A stretch of 64,000 nucleotides of DNA from Brachyspira intermedia PWS/A (GCF_000223215.1 NC_017243.1:248001-312000); one strand, 5' to 3'; positions 44,867-54,675 are shown, counted from the first letter of the stretch. Numbers and translations are program-made. The notes: a model not told the origin generated them from the letters alone.

Positions 44867-44900
44867 ATAGTACAATATAATTATGTTAATATGGTGATAA

Positions 44901-47276
44901 ATGTTTAAGAAAAAAATCAAAGATAATAGTAATAACAATGTAGTAAAGAAGAAAAAATCAAAGTTAAAGAAATTTATATTAACTATTTTTATAGTATGTT
45001 TATTCATATCCGTTACAGTAGGTATAATAGGTATTTACTTTGTCGGAGGTGTATATAAAGATTGGGTAGCCAGAAGAGATCAAAGTATGGCTATGCTTGA
45101 AGAATACTATGATATAATAGTTATAAGAGGCAATGAAAAAAGGATAAGATACTTTAATCCTTTAAATCCTTTCGGAGATTCTCCTCCTACAAAGATATAC
45201 GATAGAAATAATATATTGATAGGTGAGTATATGCCTCCAGCTTATGAGGTTGTTAATGTTGATGATATTAACCCTCTTTTGGAACAGACATTGCTTTTAA
45301 TGGAAGATCAGAAATTCTATTCGCATAAAGGTATTAACTATTTTAGAACAGCCTATTTAGGTATTAGAACTATTTTGACAAGAAAAATAATAGGCGGAGG
45401 TTCTACACTTACTCAGCAATTGGCCAAATTATTATTCACTAAAAGCGAAAGAACTATAGAAAGAAAACTTTTTGAAATGTTCGCAGCTAGAGAGATAGAG
45501 CAAAAATATACTAAGAAAGAAATTTTGGCTATGTATTTTAATACTGTTTATCTTGGTGACGGAAACTACGGATTTGAAGCTGCAGCCAATCATTATTTCA
45601 ATAAGCCTTTAAGACAATGCAGATTATTAGAGTATGCTATATTAGTTGGTATGCTTCCAAACCCTACATACTATTCTATAGTTAATAATCCTGATAACAG
45701 CAGAAAAAAAGTAGAGCAGATATTATCTAGACTTGTAAAAAATAAAATCATAGATAAAGAAACTATGGAAGCTGAACTTGCTTTATTTGATAAAGAGTAT
45801 ACTAATATTAATAAGCAAGTAAAAGGTGCTCAATGGAAAATGACAGTAAATAGAACACCTTATGTTAATGAATATGTAAGACAGGAATTATTAAATTATT
45901 TTAATAAAGATGAGCTTGCATTATCCGGACTTAAAATATATACAACAGTAAATGAAAGATATTACAGAATAGCTGATTCTGTTATGAAAGAAAATATAAG
46001 AAAATTGCAGGCTAGTTCTTCAAACAGAAGTTATCAGGGAGCAATGGTATCAATAGACCCAAAAACAGGCGGAGTGCTTGTGATGATAGGGGGAGACGGA
46101 TACACATTGCAAAATCAATTTAACAGAGCAGTACAGGCAAAAAGACAGATAGGTAGCGTAATTAAACCTTTTATATATTTGTATGCATTTGAAGGGGGAG
46201 CACAGCCTTTTTCTACTATGCTAGATACAAATTATAGTTATCCTCAGGGTACAGGAAAGCCTGCATATTCACCTAGAAATTTTGACAGAAGGTATAGAGG
46301 CGAAATAACTTTAGAAACAGCATTATCAAAATCTATTAATACAATAGCTGTGAAATTATTAAATGATATAGGACTTTCTTATTTTATAGAACATTCAAGG
46401 GAATTTTTTGGAGAAAATGCTTATATACCAAATGCTTTATCTATAGGTTTAGGAACTATGGAAATGAGTCCGCTTGATTTAGCTTCTGCTTATAGTGCAT
46501 TGGCTAATGGCGGTATTAAATATGAGCCTTATATAGTAGATAAAATAATTGATATGGACGGTAATGAACTTAGCGTTACAGCTTTAGTTGATAGAACACC
46601 GCATAAAATAAGTGCAACATCTCCATCATCTTATTATTTTTTAAATACTACTTTACAGAAAGTAATAGCACCAGGCGGAACAGCATATAGAAGTGCTAAT
46701 ACTTATGGATTTAAATATCCTTCATATTCAGCAAAAACAGGAACTACAAGCGAACACAGAGATAACTGGTTTGCTGCATATAATGATGAAATAGTTACAA
46801 TTACTTGGATAGGAAGCGATAGAAATGATTTGCTTCCAAATAATGTTACAGGTGGAGCTACTACTGCTTTAGCTACATTTCAATATCTTGATGCTATAAC
46901 TCCATCATCTAAAAGGGAATTTAATTGGCCTGTTCCTAATGATGTATTAATAGTTGAAATTTGTCAGGATTCAGGACTTCCTAGAAATCATACTTGTGTA
47001 AATGTAGCACCGCTTACAGTAGGAGGAAATGTTGATCTATCTACTCAATGTCCTATAGACCATATTAGAACAGGTACTCCTAGAAATGACGCAACTAATG
47101 ATGCTATGATGGAAGATGAGGGAGATTTTTATTATACTCCTTTAGATGAGAATAGTAACAGCTATGATAGCAATCAAAATAATAACACTCAAAACAATAA
47201 TCAAAATAATAATAATATATATTTACTTCCTGAAGATAATATAGAAGATCCTAGTTTAGGAAATATAAGAAGTTAA
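44901..47276 (+). CDS. Class A penicillin-binding protein 1A
   Basis: 791 residues. A basic cytoplasmic tail and membrane anchor (about 25-48) precede the GT51 glycosyltransferase, with MEDQKFYSHKG (catalytic Glu135) and GGSTLTQQ (167-174). The transpeptidase has Ser419 in GSVIK, an SxN motif in SKSINT and KTG at 612-614. A long Asn/Gln-rich tail (about 735-791) ends the protein. It polymerises and cross-links peptidoglycan in the periplasm and is a beta-lactam target. All catalytic motifs are intact. Confidence 0.95.
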   Translation: MFKKKIKDNSNNNVVKKKKSKLKKFILTIFIVCLFISVTVGIIGIYFVGGVYKDWVARRDQSMAMLEEYYDIIVIRGNEKRIRYFNPLNPFGDSPPTKIYDRNNILIGEYMPPAYEVVNVDDINPLLEQTLLLMEDQKFYSHKGINYFRTAYLGIRTILTRKIIGGGSTLTQQLAKLLFTKSERTIERKLFEMFAAREIEQKYTKKEILAMYFNTVYLGDGNYGFEAAANHYFNKPLRQCRLLEYAILVGMLPNPTYYSIVNNPDNSRKKVEQILSRLVKNKIIDKETMEAELALFDKEYTNINKQVKGAQWKMTVNRTPYVNEYVRQELLNYFNKDELALSGLKIYTTVNERYYRIADSVMKENIRKLQASSSNRSYQGAMVSIDPKTGGVLVMIGGDGYTLQNQFNRAVQAKRQIGSVIKPFIYLYAFEGGAQPFSTMLDTNYSYPQGTGKPAYSPRNFDRRYRGEITLETALSKSINTIAVKLLNDIGLSYFIEHSREFFGENAYIPNALSIGLGTMEMSPLDLASAYSALANGGIKYEPYIVDKIIDMDGNELSVTALVDRTPHKISATSPSSYYFLNTTLQKVIAPGGTAYRSANTYGFKYPSYSAKTGTTSEHRDNWFAAYNDEIVTITWIGSDRNDLLPNNVTGGATTALATFQYLDAITPSSKREFNWPVPNDVLIVEICQDSGLPRNHTCVNVAPLTVGGNVDLSTQCPIDHIRTGTPRNDATNDAMMEDEGDFYYTPLDENSNSYDSNQNNNTQNNNQNNNNIYLLPEDNIEDPSLGNIRS

Positions 47277-47280
47277 AATG

Positions 47281-47309
47281 AAAAGGGGGCTTGTAAAAGC
47301 TCCCTTAAA
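47281..47309 (+). terminator. Probable terminator of the PBP1A gene
   Basis: AAAGGGGGCTT pairs with AAGCTCCCTTAA over a short loop. The following run is only moderately T-rich. The remaining spacer to 47611 is AT-rich with nothing else recognisable. Confidence 0.6.
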
Positions 47310-47611
47310 TCTAATTTATATAATTTTTTTCAAATTTATACATTGTTCTATATTAGCATTTTATTGTACATATAAATAAAAAAATAAATGATTTTTATAG
47401 TTGGAAATGATTATGCAGTTTATGAAGACTAAAACTATAAAATTACAAAATATATTTAAAAAATTTGTTATTATTGATATAATTATCTGCTTGTATAATA
47501 ATCAAAAAAAATTAATTTTTTGTTTTATTTATGCAAAAATTTTTTTTAATATAAAATATAATATATAATAATCGGTTATATTATTTATACGAGAAATTTT
47601 AAAGGATAAGT

Positions 47612-49459
47612 ATGATTAGTTTTTTTAAAAGTCAATCCACAGAAGCGAGACGCGATTTAATACTTCATGGACCTATTACTAATACCTTGATAATGTTATC
47701 TATTCCTACTCTTATAATGAGTATAGTTCAGTCTATGATACCATTAATGGACGGACTTTTTCTTAATAATGTTGCAGGTACTGTTATAGCAAGCAGTGTA
47801 CATTTTGCAGAACCTATAATCAATATGATGACAGCATTATCTCAAGGTTTGGGTGTTGCTGCTATGGCTATAGTAGGGCAGTATAATGGACTAGGGGACT
47901 TTAAAAATGCAAAAAGAATATCCACACAAATAGTTGTTATAGGCGTAATGTTTGGAATTGCTATGGGGCCTACACTTTATGTTGTAAGCATATTAGTATC
48001 AATGAATCTTCTTCCTAATATCAAAGAGAATGTATTTACATACTTATCCTTATACAGTTTTGTTATGCCTATGACATTTTTAGCTGCTTTATACAATGGT
48101 ATAAAAAATGCTAATGGTAAACCGGAAGCTACTCTTATAAGAAGTATAATATTACTACTTTTAAAAGTATTATTTAATTTTATATATGTTTATTTACTTC
48201 ATTTGGGTGTGGTAGGAAGTGTATTGGCTTCATTTTCAACTTATTCCATAGTAACAGTTTGGATGTATTATGATTTATTCATAAAAAAAGGTGATGATAA
48301 ATTATCTTTAAAAGAGTTTAAATTTGATTCTGCTGTATTGAAAGAACTTATGATTATAGGTGTCCCTTCTATGCTTAATACATTTTTAACTAATTTAGGA
48401 TTCTTTCTTATCAATACAGAAGTTGAAAAATATGGAGCTGCTGTATTAAATGGACAGGGTATATCCAATAATATAGTTAATATATGTTTCAATTTTACGG
48501 CTGCTTTTGGTTCTGCCGTTACTACAATGGTTAGTATGAATATAGGTGCTAAATATAATGATAAAGCTAGGAAGTCTTGTTATACAGGAATTATAATGTC
48601 GGTTATTACGGCTGTTGTTCTTATAGCTATTATAATACCTCTTACGCCTCATCTTACTATATTATTTACTAGAGAGGCTGAAGACTTATATGTAGCCAAT
48701 AGATCACTTCCTATATTTGCTTTTGGTGTATTGGGTTTTGGTGTGGCTATGGTTTCTCAGGGGGCTTTGATTGGACTTGGAAGGACTAGAATACCTCTTA
48801 TAATAAGCATACTTAGAATATGGCTTTTGAGATTTATATTTATTCTTTTAACAAGTAAGTATTTATCATATTGGTCAGTATTCTGGGGCAATTTATTTTC
48901 AAATACTATGGCTGGAGTAATAGCACTTGCAATAATATTGAGAGTGCCTTGGGTTTCTGTTATTAATTTGAAAACACAAAACAGCCTTGTTTTAAGGACT
49001 AGGTTATTTGTAGATTCTTTGGGGGCTAGATTATTCCCTAAAAATATAGGTAAGAGAAAAGATTATGTTCAGAAGATGAGAGATAAATTAAGCAAAATAA
49101 AAGACCCTGTTAAACTTGTTTTGTTTAGAGAGAGGGAATTAGAAAAGATAGAGAGAATGCAGGAGAAAGAAGAGAGAGAAAGATTAAGAGAAGAAAAGAG
49201 AAAATTAGAAAGGGCAGAATGGAAAATGCAGCTTGAAGAGATGAAAGAATTGAGAGAGAAGAAAAATCAAGAACGTAGAGAATATAATGAAAATAGGAAA
49301 AAAGAGAAAGAAGCTAAAAAATTACAAATGAAGCAGGAAGTTCAGTCTAGAAGAGAGGCAAGACATAGATTAAGAGAAGAGAAAAAGATAGAAAGTCAAA
49401 AACGCAGAGAAGAGAGAAGAAATTTAAGAAATAAAAATAATGATGCAAAAAATAACTGA
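47612..49459 (+). CDS. MATE-family transporter with a long charged C-terminal tail
   Basis: 615 residues. The first 455 form a twelve-span MATE carrier (start PITNTLIMLSIPTLIMS, loop PLMDGLFLNNVAG). The last 130 (from about 480) are almost only Lys, Arg, Glu, Gln and Met in a heptad-like pattern (LEKIERMQEKEERERLREE), so a long cytoplasmic coiled coil or single helix is likely. Such a tail is not typical of MATE proteins. An AAAGGA site precedes the ATG. ispD follows after a 14-bp gap, suggesting a shared transcript. The substrate and tail role are unknown. Confidence 0.85.
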   Translation: MISFFKSQSTEARRDLILHGPITNTLIMLSIPTLIMSIVQSMIPLMDGLFLNNVAGTVIASSVHFAEPIINMMTALSQGLGVAAMAIVGQYNGLGDFKNAKRISTQIVVIGVMFGIAMGPTLYVVSILVSMNLLPNIKENVFTYLSLYSFVMPMTFLAALYNGIKNANGKPEATLIRSIILLLLKVLFNFIYVYLLHLGVVGSVLASFSTYSIVTVWMYYDLFIKKGDDKLSLKEFKFDSAVLKELMIIGVPSMLNTFLTNLGFFLINTEVEKYGAAVLNGQGISNNIVNICFNFTAAFGSAVTTMVSMNIGAKYNDKARKSCYTGIIMSVITAVVLIAIIIPLTPHLTILFTREAEDLYVANRSLPIFAFGVLGFGVAMVSQGALIGLGRTRIPLIISILRIWLLRFIFILLTSKYLSYWSVFWGNLFSNTMAGVIALAIILRVPWVSVINLKTQNSLVLRTRLFVDSLGARLFPKNIGKRKDYVQKMRDKLSKIKDPVKLVLFRERELEKIERMQEKEERERLREEKRKLERAEWKMQLEEMKELREKKNQERREYNENRKKEKEAKKLQMKQEVQSRREARHRLREEKKIESQKRREERRNLRNKNNDAKNN

Positions 49460-49473
49460 GAGAATTGATATTT

Positions 49474-50184
49474 ATGAATAATACAACTTTAGTAATATTA
49501 ATAGCAGGAAGCTCAAGAAGATTTGCCGGTAAAGTAAAAAAACAATTTATAAAGGTTGATAATAAGCCTATATTTATTCATACTCTTATCAATATGCTTA
49601 AATTTAATTTTAATAATGTTGTTTTGGTGAGTTCTGAAGAAGAGATAAAAAATATAAAAAAATATATAGAAAAAGAAGAGCTTATAAAAGAAAAAATAAA
49701 GAAGAATATTCATTATATAAAAGGCGGAAGCGAGAGAGTATATTCTGTGTATAATGCTATGACTTTTTTGAATGAGCATAGAGATGATATTAAAACCGAT
49801 TATGTATTTATTCATGATGGTGTAAGACCTTTAGTGAAGAAAAAAGAAATTACATTGTTATATGAAACAGTTTTGAAATATGATGCTGCTATATTGGCTT
49901 CTAAGGTTGTAGATACAATTAAAAAGGTTAATGATGATAAAACTATAACAGATACTATTGACAGAACATATCTTTATAGGGCTGCTACTCCTCAGGGTTT
50001 TAAATTTGATAATTATATGAAAGCTATAGAAATGTATATAAATGATAAAGATGCTGGCTTAGTTACAGATGATGCTGAAATATACAGTAAATATTTAGGG
50101 GATGTTAAAATAGCTGAATGTTCCTCTGATAATATAAAAATTACTAATAGAGAAGATTTAGATATTTTTATAAAATTAAGATAA
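49474..50184 (+). CDS. ispD: 2-C-methyl-D-erythritol 4-phosphate cytidylyltransferase
   Basis: 236 residues from the ATG at 49474; GAGAG lies about ten bases upstream, whereas an in-frame TTG at 49465 is too close to it. The nucleotide loop LIAGSSRRF...KKQF, then HDGVRPLV, TPQGF and TDDAE, are IspD signatures. It makes CDP-methylerythritol in the MEP isoprenoid pathway. The usual first-loop Gly-rich motif is slightly changed (IAGSSRRF), but the Lys and Arg residues are kept. Confidence 0.92.
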   Translation: MNNTTLVILIAGSSRRFAGKVKKQFIKVDNKPIFIHTLINMLKFNFNNVVLVSSEEEIKNIKKYIEKEELIKEKIKKNIHYIKGGSERVYSVYNAMTFLNEHRDDIKTDYVFIHDGVRPLVKKKEITLLYETVLKYDAAILASKVVDTIKKVNDDKTITDTIDRTYLYRAATPQGFKFDNYMKAIEMYINDKDAGLVTDDAEIYSKYLGDVKIAECSSDNIKITNREDLDIFIKLR

Positions 50185-50258
50185 AATCATATTAATTATT
50201 TGTCTTTTTTTTTATTAAATGATAAAATTTTAATAATAAGTTATTAGGGGCAATAATT

Positions 50259-50807
50259 TTGAAGTGCAATATCTGTGGTAAAGAAAAAGCTGTATTATAT
50301 ATTCAAGAAATAATAGGTAATGAACGCAGACAAATTCATATATGTAAAGAATGCGAAATGAATGGCAATATTATAGAAAAATGCCTAGAATTAGAGTTCA
50401 ATAATATTGATACTATATTTCCTAATTATAAATCATTGCCTTCCAAAAAGAAGAAGAAAAAAACTCCGAATTCTAGTAAAATATGTAAAGTTTGCGGATA
50501 TTCTTTAGATGATTTTCTAAAAACTGGTGTAGTATCCTGTCCTAAATGCTATGAGTATTTTAAATCAGAACTTAGCAAGCATATTAAAAAGATACATAGA
50601 GAAAATAAGCATATAGGAAAAATATCCAGCAAAAATTTAACCAATAAAGATATAGAAGCCAAAATTAATAAATACAGAGAAGAAATAGAACTTCTTATAA
50701 AAATAGAAAAATACGAAGAAGCTGCTTTGATAAGAGATAAGTTGGAACATTTGAAAAAAGATTTAATATCTAAAAAAACTAAGAGCGAAAAAAAAGATGT
50801 CCGTTAA
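50259..50807 (+). CDS. McsA-like zinc-finger/UVR protein
   Basis: 182 residues from a TTG start with AGGGGC upstream. There are two CxxC pairs near the N-terminus (Cys3/6, 29/32) and another two at 76/79 and 94/97 (CKVCGYSLDD, CPKCYEYF). A UVR motif (about 130-165, YREEIELLIKIEKYEEAALIRDKL) ends the protein. In Bacillus McsA activates the arginine kinase McsB in the CtsR/ClpC heat-shock operon. Here the kinase-like gene follows with an 11-bp overlap, so the pair is coupled, but no ctsR or clpC is adjacent. Confidence 0.85.
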   Translation: MKCNICGKEKAVLYIQEIIGNERRQIHICKECEMNGNIIEKCLELEFNNIDTIFPNYKSLPSKKKKKKTPNSSKICKVCGYSLDDFLKTGVVSCPKCYEYFKSELSKHIKKIHRENKHIGKISSKNLTNKDIEAKINKYREEIELLIKIEKYEEAALIRDKLEHLKKDLISKKTKSEKKDVR

Positions 50808-51858
50808 TAATACAGCAAATTGGATATACAAAAAAGGTGAAGATGATAATATAGTTTTATATTCTAAAATTTCAATTTATAGAAATATAGATGATATTAG
50901 ATTCTTTCACAATATGGATAAAGAAGATTTTAAAAATACAGAAAATATTTTAAAATCTAATATAGAAGAATTAAATCTTAATTTATCATATAAAAAACTT
51001 ATTAATATACCTGCTCTTAATATAAGAATGCTTATAGAAAATCTTACAATACCAAGCAATAAGAATATAGTTCATGCATCATTATTTACAGATGAAGATG
51101 AGGATATATCTCTATTAATAAATTCAAATGAGCATTTAGAAATTCAAACTATAGCAAGAGGTTTGGAATTAGAAAATTGTTTTAATAAAGCTTATGAAAT
51201 AGAAAGTGCTTTGGATCAGAAAATTGATTTTGCTTATGATAAGAAGTTTGGATTTCTTACAAGTTCACCAAATATAATAGGTACGGCTATGAGGGCTGAA
51301 GTTTGTGTTGCTGTGCCTTGCCTTGCTTGGAAAACACCGGATAATATAGACTATATAATAAGCGAATGCAATAAAAAAGGGCTTGAAGTTAATGTGAAAA
51401 ATGGCTTATTAAATATAAGCAATAATATCATGATAGGTGTTACTGAAAAATTTATACTTGATACTATTATAGAAAAGGTTAAAGAGATATCAGAAAAAGA
51501 AAAGAAAATAAGAAACAGAATAAAAAAACTTGATAGGGTTAAGGCTGAAGATAGAATATACAGAAGCCATGCCGTATTATTGTCAGCAAGATCTTTAAAA
51601 TATAGAGAACTTATCAATTATAGTTTGTGGCTTAGATTAGGTATTTATTATGATATTATTGAGAATATAAATTTGGATACTATATATTATATGGCATTTG
51701 TTGGAAAGAATGCCCATTTAAAGCATTTATATGAAAAGAGTAATTATTATAGAAATATTGATGAAATTAGGGCTAATGTTATAAGAGATATATTAAAAAA
51801 TAGTTATTTTATAAAGTTAATTTCTACATTGTATTTAAAATTGAAATTCATACCATAA
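50797..51858 (+). CDS. McsB-like ATP:guanido phosphotransferase, diverged
   Basis: 353 residues. The McsB framework is recognisable: FGFLTSSPNIIGTAMRAEV matches the kinase FGYLTxCPxNxGTGLRA block, EHLEIQ matches the EHxRIQ block, and a RSHAVLLSARSLKYRELIN region matches the C-terminal part. Key arginines are changed: the usual SSRxRxARN reads YSKISIYRN, and RIQ reads EIQ. It may therefore bind phosphoarginine or ATP poorly, or be a pseudokinase. Phosphoarginine tagging in protein quality control is the family role. Its end overlaps the convergent LEA gene by 55 bp. Confidence 0.75.
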   Translation: MSVNNTANWIYKKGEDDNIVLYSKISIYRNIDDIRFFHNMDKEDFKNTENILKSNIEELNLNLSYKKLINIPALNIRMLIENLTIPSNKNIVHASLFTDEDEDISLLINSNEHLEIQTIARGLELENCFNKAYEIESALDQKIDFAYDKKFGFLTSSPNIIGTAMRAEVCVAVPCLAWKTPDNIDYIISECNKKGLEVNVKNGLLNISNNIMIGVTEKFILDTIIEKVKEISEKEKKIRNRIKKLDRVKAEDRIYRSHAVLLSARSLKYRELINYSLWLRLGIYYDIIENINLDTIYYMAFVGKNAHLKHLYEKSNYYRNIDEIRANVIRDILKNSYFIKLISTLYLKLKFIP

Positions 51859-52292
51859 ACATTAAAAGTTAAAATTATATCAGCATTGCATTTTAAACTT
51901 TCTGATTTTATAGCATCTAAGGCTGTTTGAAATAAATCCATATATTTTGCTTTAGATTTCATATTCATTTCTCTAGAATCATTTGCAGGAATTTTTATAA
52001 TATTTGATTCTTCAGATGATACTGAATTAGCAAATATATCACCTGAAGAATTAATTAGGTTTATTTCAAGTTTTTCTATTGGAATCTCAAACGGTAGATT
52101 ATTTTTTATTTCGAGCAATGTATTTAATGTAATATCAGATAAAGTCATATTATCTATAGAGGCTGATTTTACTGTTATATCAGGCTTATACTTTTCTATA
52201 TATTCCCTAGTAATTTTATTAGCCTCTGACTTTACTTTGGAGCATGATGCTGCTACAATTAATAATAAAATAGATATTTTTATTAATTTCAT
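51804..52292 (-). CDS. LEA type 2 (WHy) domain lipoprotein, copy A
   Basis: 162 residues. Lipoprotein signal (MKLIKISILLLIVAASC, Cys17), then a LEA-2/WHy-like beta sandwich with LNTLLEIKNNLPFEIPIEKLEI, the usual 'N-N-P/F-x-x-P' first strand. Related proteins are desiccation-stress LEA14 and bacterial exported relatives. Its start shares one base with the stop of copy B (TAATG), so the two are translationally coupled. Its 3' end overlaps the McsB-like gene. Confidence 0.75.
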   Translation of the reverse strand: MKLIKISILLLIVAASCSKVKSEANKITREYIEKYKPDITVKSASIDNMTLSDITLNTLLEIKNNLPFEIPIEKLEINLINSSGDIFANSVSSEESNIIKIPANDSREMNMKSKAKYMDLFQTALDAIKSESLKCNADIILTFNVYGMNFNFKYNVEINFIK

Positions 52293-52783
52293 TATTCTTT
52301 AAATGTCAATTCTTTAGTATAAGGGAAATCAAATTTCATTCCATATATAGTGAATGTTAAAGTTATTTTAGCATCACATTTAAAAGATTTTGATTTTATG
52401 GCATCAAAAGCTGTTGTAAATACATCTAAATATTTTGCCTGGAAATCTAAATTAATATCTCTAGCCTGATTTGCAGGTATCTTTAATGTTTCTACAGAAG
52501 TGGCTGTGCTAAAAGTTTTTCCTGAAGTATTAATTAGTTCTATTTGAACTTTATCTATAGGTACTTCAAAATCTAAATTATTTTTTATCTCAAAAAGAGT
52601 AGTTAAAGTGATATCTTTTAATGTTATGCTTGATATTTTAGCACTTTTCACTCTTATATCAGGTTTATGTTCTTCTATATAGGCTCTTGTGATTTCTCTT
52701 GCAGATGACTGTAATGTTTCGCATGAAGATAATACAAATAGCATTGATAATATTGAGATTATAACGGTTATTTTCTTAATCAT
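52292..52783 (-). CDS. LEA type 2 (WHy) domain lipoprotein, copy B
   Basis: 163 residues. Lipoprotein signal MIKKITVIISILSMLFVLSSC, then a domain closely similar to copy A (TRAYIEEHKPDIRVKSAKI, LFEIKNNLDFEVPID, IPANQARDINLDFQAKYLD). The two arose by tandem duplication. It is the first of the coupled pair. A membrane-anchored periplasmic or outer-envelope location is predicted; function is unknown. Confidence 0.78.
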   Translation of the reverse strand: MIKKITVIISILSMLFVLSSCETLQSSAREITRAYIEEHKPDIRVKSAKISSITLKDITLTTLFEIKNNLDFEVPIDKVQIELINTSGKTFSTATSVETLKIPANQARDINLDFQAKYLDVFTTAFDAIKSKSFKCDAKITLTFTIYGMKFDFPYTKELTFKE

Positions 52784-52890
52784 AATTCATACCCTTTTAT
52801 TTAATCATATTTATATAACAAATATAACTGAAAATAGTAATATATAATAATGTATTATTATTTATAACTAAAAATAAATTAAACAGAAGT

Positions 52891-53304
52891 TTATGAATTA
52901 TATAGATGTTTTATAATATTAAGTATATCAACATTATGTTCATAATTTTTTAAATTTATTGGTATAATAGAAAACATATTTAATTTAGCAGTTATTATAT
53001 GAATTTTAAATATTGATTTTTTAAAGTTAAAAAAGTTATTTATTAAGTTTGAAAACTCTTTGTTGTATAGTATAATATTAAAAGTAATATCTTTACTTTC
53101 TTTTGATTTTATTGATATATTATCGCATTCACCATAGGCAAATTTTTCATTTAAGCAATTAATAAGATTGAATTTTAGATCTTCTAATTTTATTTTTATA
53201 GGATAATTATTTTTGATATTTAATGTTATTTGAAAGTATGTGCTGTCCCATTCAAATTTTTGAAGAAGAATATTTTTTATTTTAACATCTACAAGTAATT
53301 TCAT
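52891..53304 (-). CDS. LEA type 2-like protein, copy C (diverged, no signal)
   Basis: 137 residues. FQITLNIKNNYPIKIKLEDLKFNLIN aligns with the first strands of copies A and B (as printed it is a loose match), but the lipoprotein signal is absent. Either it is cytoplasmic, or the 5' end has been lost. It is Asn- and Ile-rich with extra divergence, suggesting relaxed constraint. It lies 107 bp upstream of copy B. Confidence 0.55.
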   Translation of the reverse strand: MKLLVDVKIKNILLQKFEWDSTYFQITLNIKNNYPIKIKLEDLKFNLINCLNEKFAYGECDNISIKSKESKDITFNIILYNKEFSNLINNFFNFKKSIFKIHIITAKLNMFSIIPINLKNYEHNVDILNIIKHLYNS

Positions 53305-53322
53305 TATAAAGAGATTATATTA

Positions 53323-53365
53323 TAAAAAAAGTTACAATCTGAATCAGACTGTAACTTTTTATTTT
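53323..53365. terminator. Terminator behind the NfnA-like gene
   Basis: AAAAAAAGTTACAATCTGA pairs with TCAGACTGTAACTTTTTA. It is symmetrical enough to work in both directions; the NfnA-like gene on the minus strand ends just before it. Confidence 0.82.
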
Positions 53366-53376
53366 ATAATTAAATA

Positions 53377-54204
53377 TTAATTAGCTAATTTTAAATTGCA
53401 TTCATGCTCTTCTTTTTTGTACATAGCCTGTCTTTTCATAAGAAGATCAAAATCAATTAAATGTCCGTCAAATTCAGGACCTTCAACGCATGCAAATTTA
53501 GTTTGATCTCCTACTTTAACTCTGCAGCATCCGCACATACCAGTACCGTCTATCATGATAGGGTTTAAGCTAACAACAGTAGGAAGATTATATTTTTTTG
53601 TAAGCATAGCAACAAATTTCATCATAATAGCAGGGCCTATAGCTATAACTTCAGAAATTTTTTCGCCTCTTTCATATATTCTAGTAATCATATCAGTTAC
53701 AAGACCTTTTTCGCCGTAACTTCCATTATCAGTACAGATAAGAACTTCATCAGATATTTTTTTCATCATATCTTCCATAATGATAAGTGATTTATCTCTA
53801 GCACCCAATATAGAAATAACTTTATTACCAGCTTTATGATGAGCTTCTACTATAGGATGTAAAGGAGCAATACCTACACCGCCGCCGACACCTAAAACTA
53901 TACCATCTTTTTTTTCTATATGAGTAGGTTGACCTAATGGTCCTATGATATCCAATATTTCATCACCAACTTTAAGTCCCATAAGTTTAGTAGTTGAATA
54001 TCCTATACTTTGAGTAACTATAGTAATAGTACCAGCTTCTGCGTCAGCATCAGCTATAGTTAGGGGTACTCTTTCACCTTTCTCATCTAGTCTGAATATT
54101 ATAAAATTACCAGCTTTACGATGTTTAGCAATATCCGGAGCTAGTACTTTCATCATGAAAACTTTTTCTGACCATTGCTCTCTGGCAACTATTTTATAGC
54201 CCAT
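53377..54204 (-). CDS. NfnA-like ferredoxin:NADP oxidoreductase subunit (SudB/NfnA family)
   Basis: 275 residues. An FAD-binding barrel (RVPLTI, Arg45) precedes an NAD(P) domain with GVGGGVGIAPLHP (105-116). The C-terminal [2Fe-2S] site has Cys224, Cys226, Cys227 and Cys239 (GMCGCCRVKVG...FACVEGPEFDGH). This matches the small subunit of NADH-dependent ferredoxin:NADP oxidoreductase and sulfide dehydrogenase. The large glutamate-synthase-like subunit is not next to it, so the partner must be elsewhere in the genome. Useful in anaerobic electron transfer. Confidence 0.88.
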   Translation of the reverse strand: MGYKIVAREQWSEKVFMMKVLAPDIAKHRKAGNFIIFRLDEKGERVPLTIADADAEAGTITIVTQSIGYSTTKLMGLKVGDEILDIIGPLGQPTHIEKKDGIVLGVGGGVGIAPLHPIVEAHHKAGNKVISILGARDKSLIIMEDMMKKISDEVLICTDNGSYGEKGLVTDMITRIYERGEKISEVIAIGPAIMMKFVAMLTKKYNLPTVVSLNPIMIDGTGMCGCCRVKVGDQTKFACVEGPEFDGHLIDFDLLMKRQAMYKKEEHECNLKLAN

Positions 54205-54240
54205 AAAATTCTCCTTAAATATTAAAAAATAATAAAAATA

Positions 54241-54675
54241 TTATTCTGCTGAAGAAGTATTATTTTCTTCTACTGCCGTATTTTCTTCAGTAGTATTTTT
54301 TATTAAATCTGAATGTTTAGGTATTTTTACACCTAATCTTTCTACTAAGCGGGCTTTTTTACCAACTTTATTTCTAAGATAGTAAAGTTTAGCTCTTCTT
54401 ACTTTAGCTTTTCTTATGATATCAACATGATCTATTCTAGGAGAATTCAATAAGAATATTCTTTCAACGCCTACGCCGTAAGATATTTTTCTAACAATAA
54501 AACTTTTATTAATTCCTTTTCCGCGAATAGAAATCACAGTACCTTCATAAGCCTGTAATCTTTCTCTATCGCCCTCGATAATTTTTACCCATACTTTTAC
54601 TGTATCACCTATTTCAAAAGGTAGTATGGCTTCTTTTTTATATTTTGCTTCTACTAATCTTATCTGTTGATCCAT
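54241..54675 (-). CDS. rplS: 50S ribosomal protein L19
   Basis: 144 residues. [29 protein letters not shown] (as published for the family; shown here only as FEIGDTVKV and QAYEGTVI) and SPRIDHVDI identify L19 at the 30S-50S interface. A 25-residue Glu/Thr-rich C-terminal extension ([12 protein letters not shown]) is beyond the usual 115-residue length. AGGAG precedes the ATG. The usual trmD-rimM neighbours are not visible. The NfnA-like gene follows 36 bp downstream. Confidence 0.95.
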   Translation of the reverse strand: MDQQIRLVEAKYKKEAILPFEIGDTVKVWVKIIEGDRERLQAYEGTVISIRGKGINKSFIVRKISYGVGVERIFLLNSPRIDHVDIIRKAKVRRAKLYYLRNKVGKKARLVERLGVKIPKHSDLIKNTTEENTAVEENNTSSAE

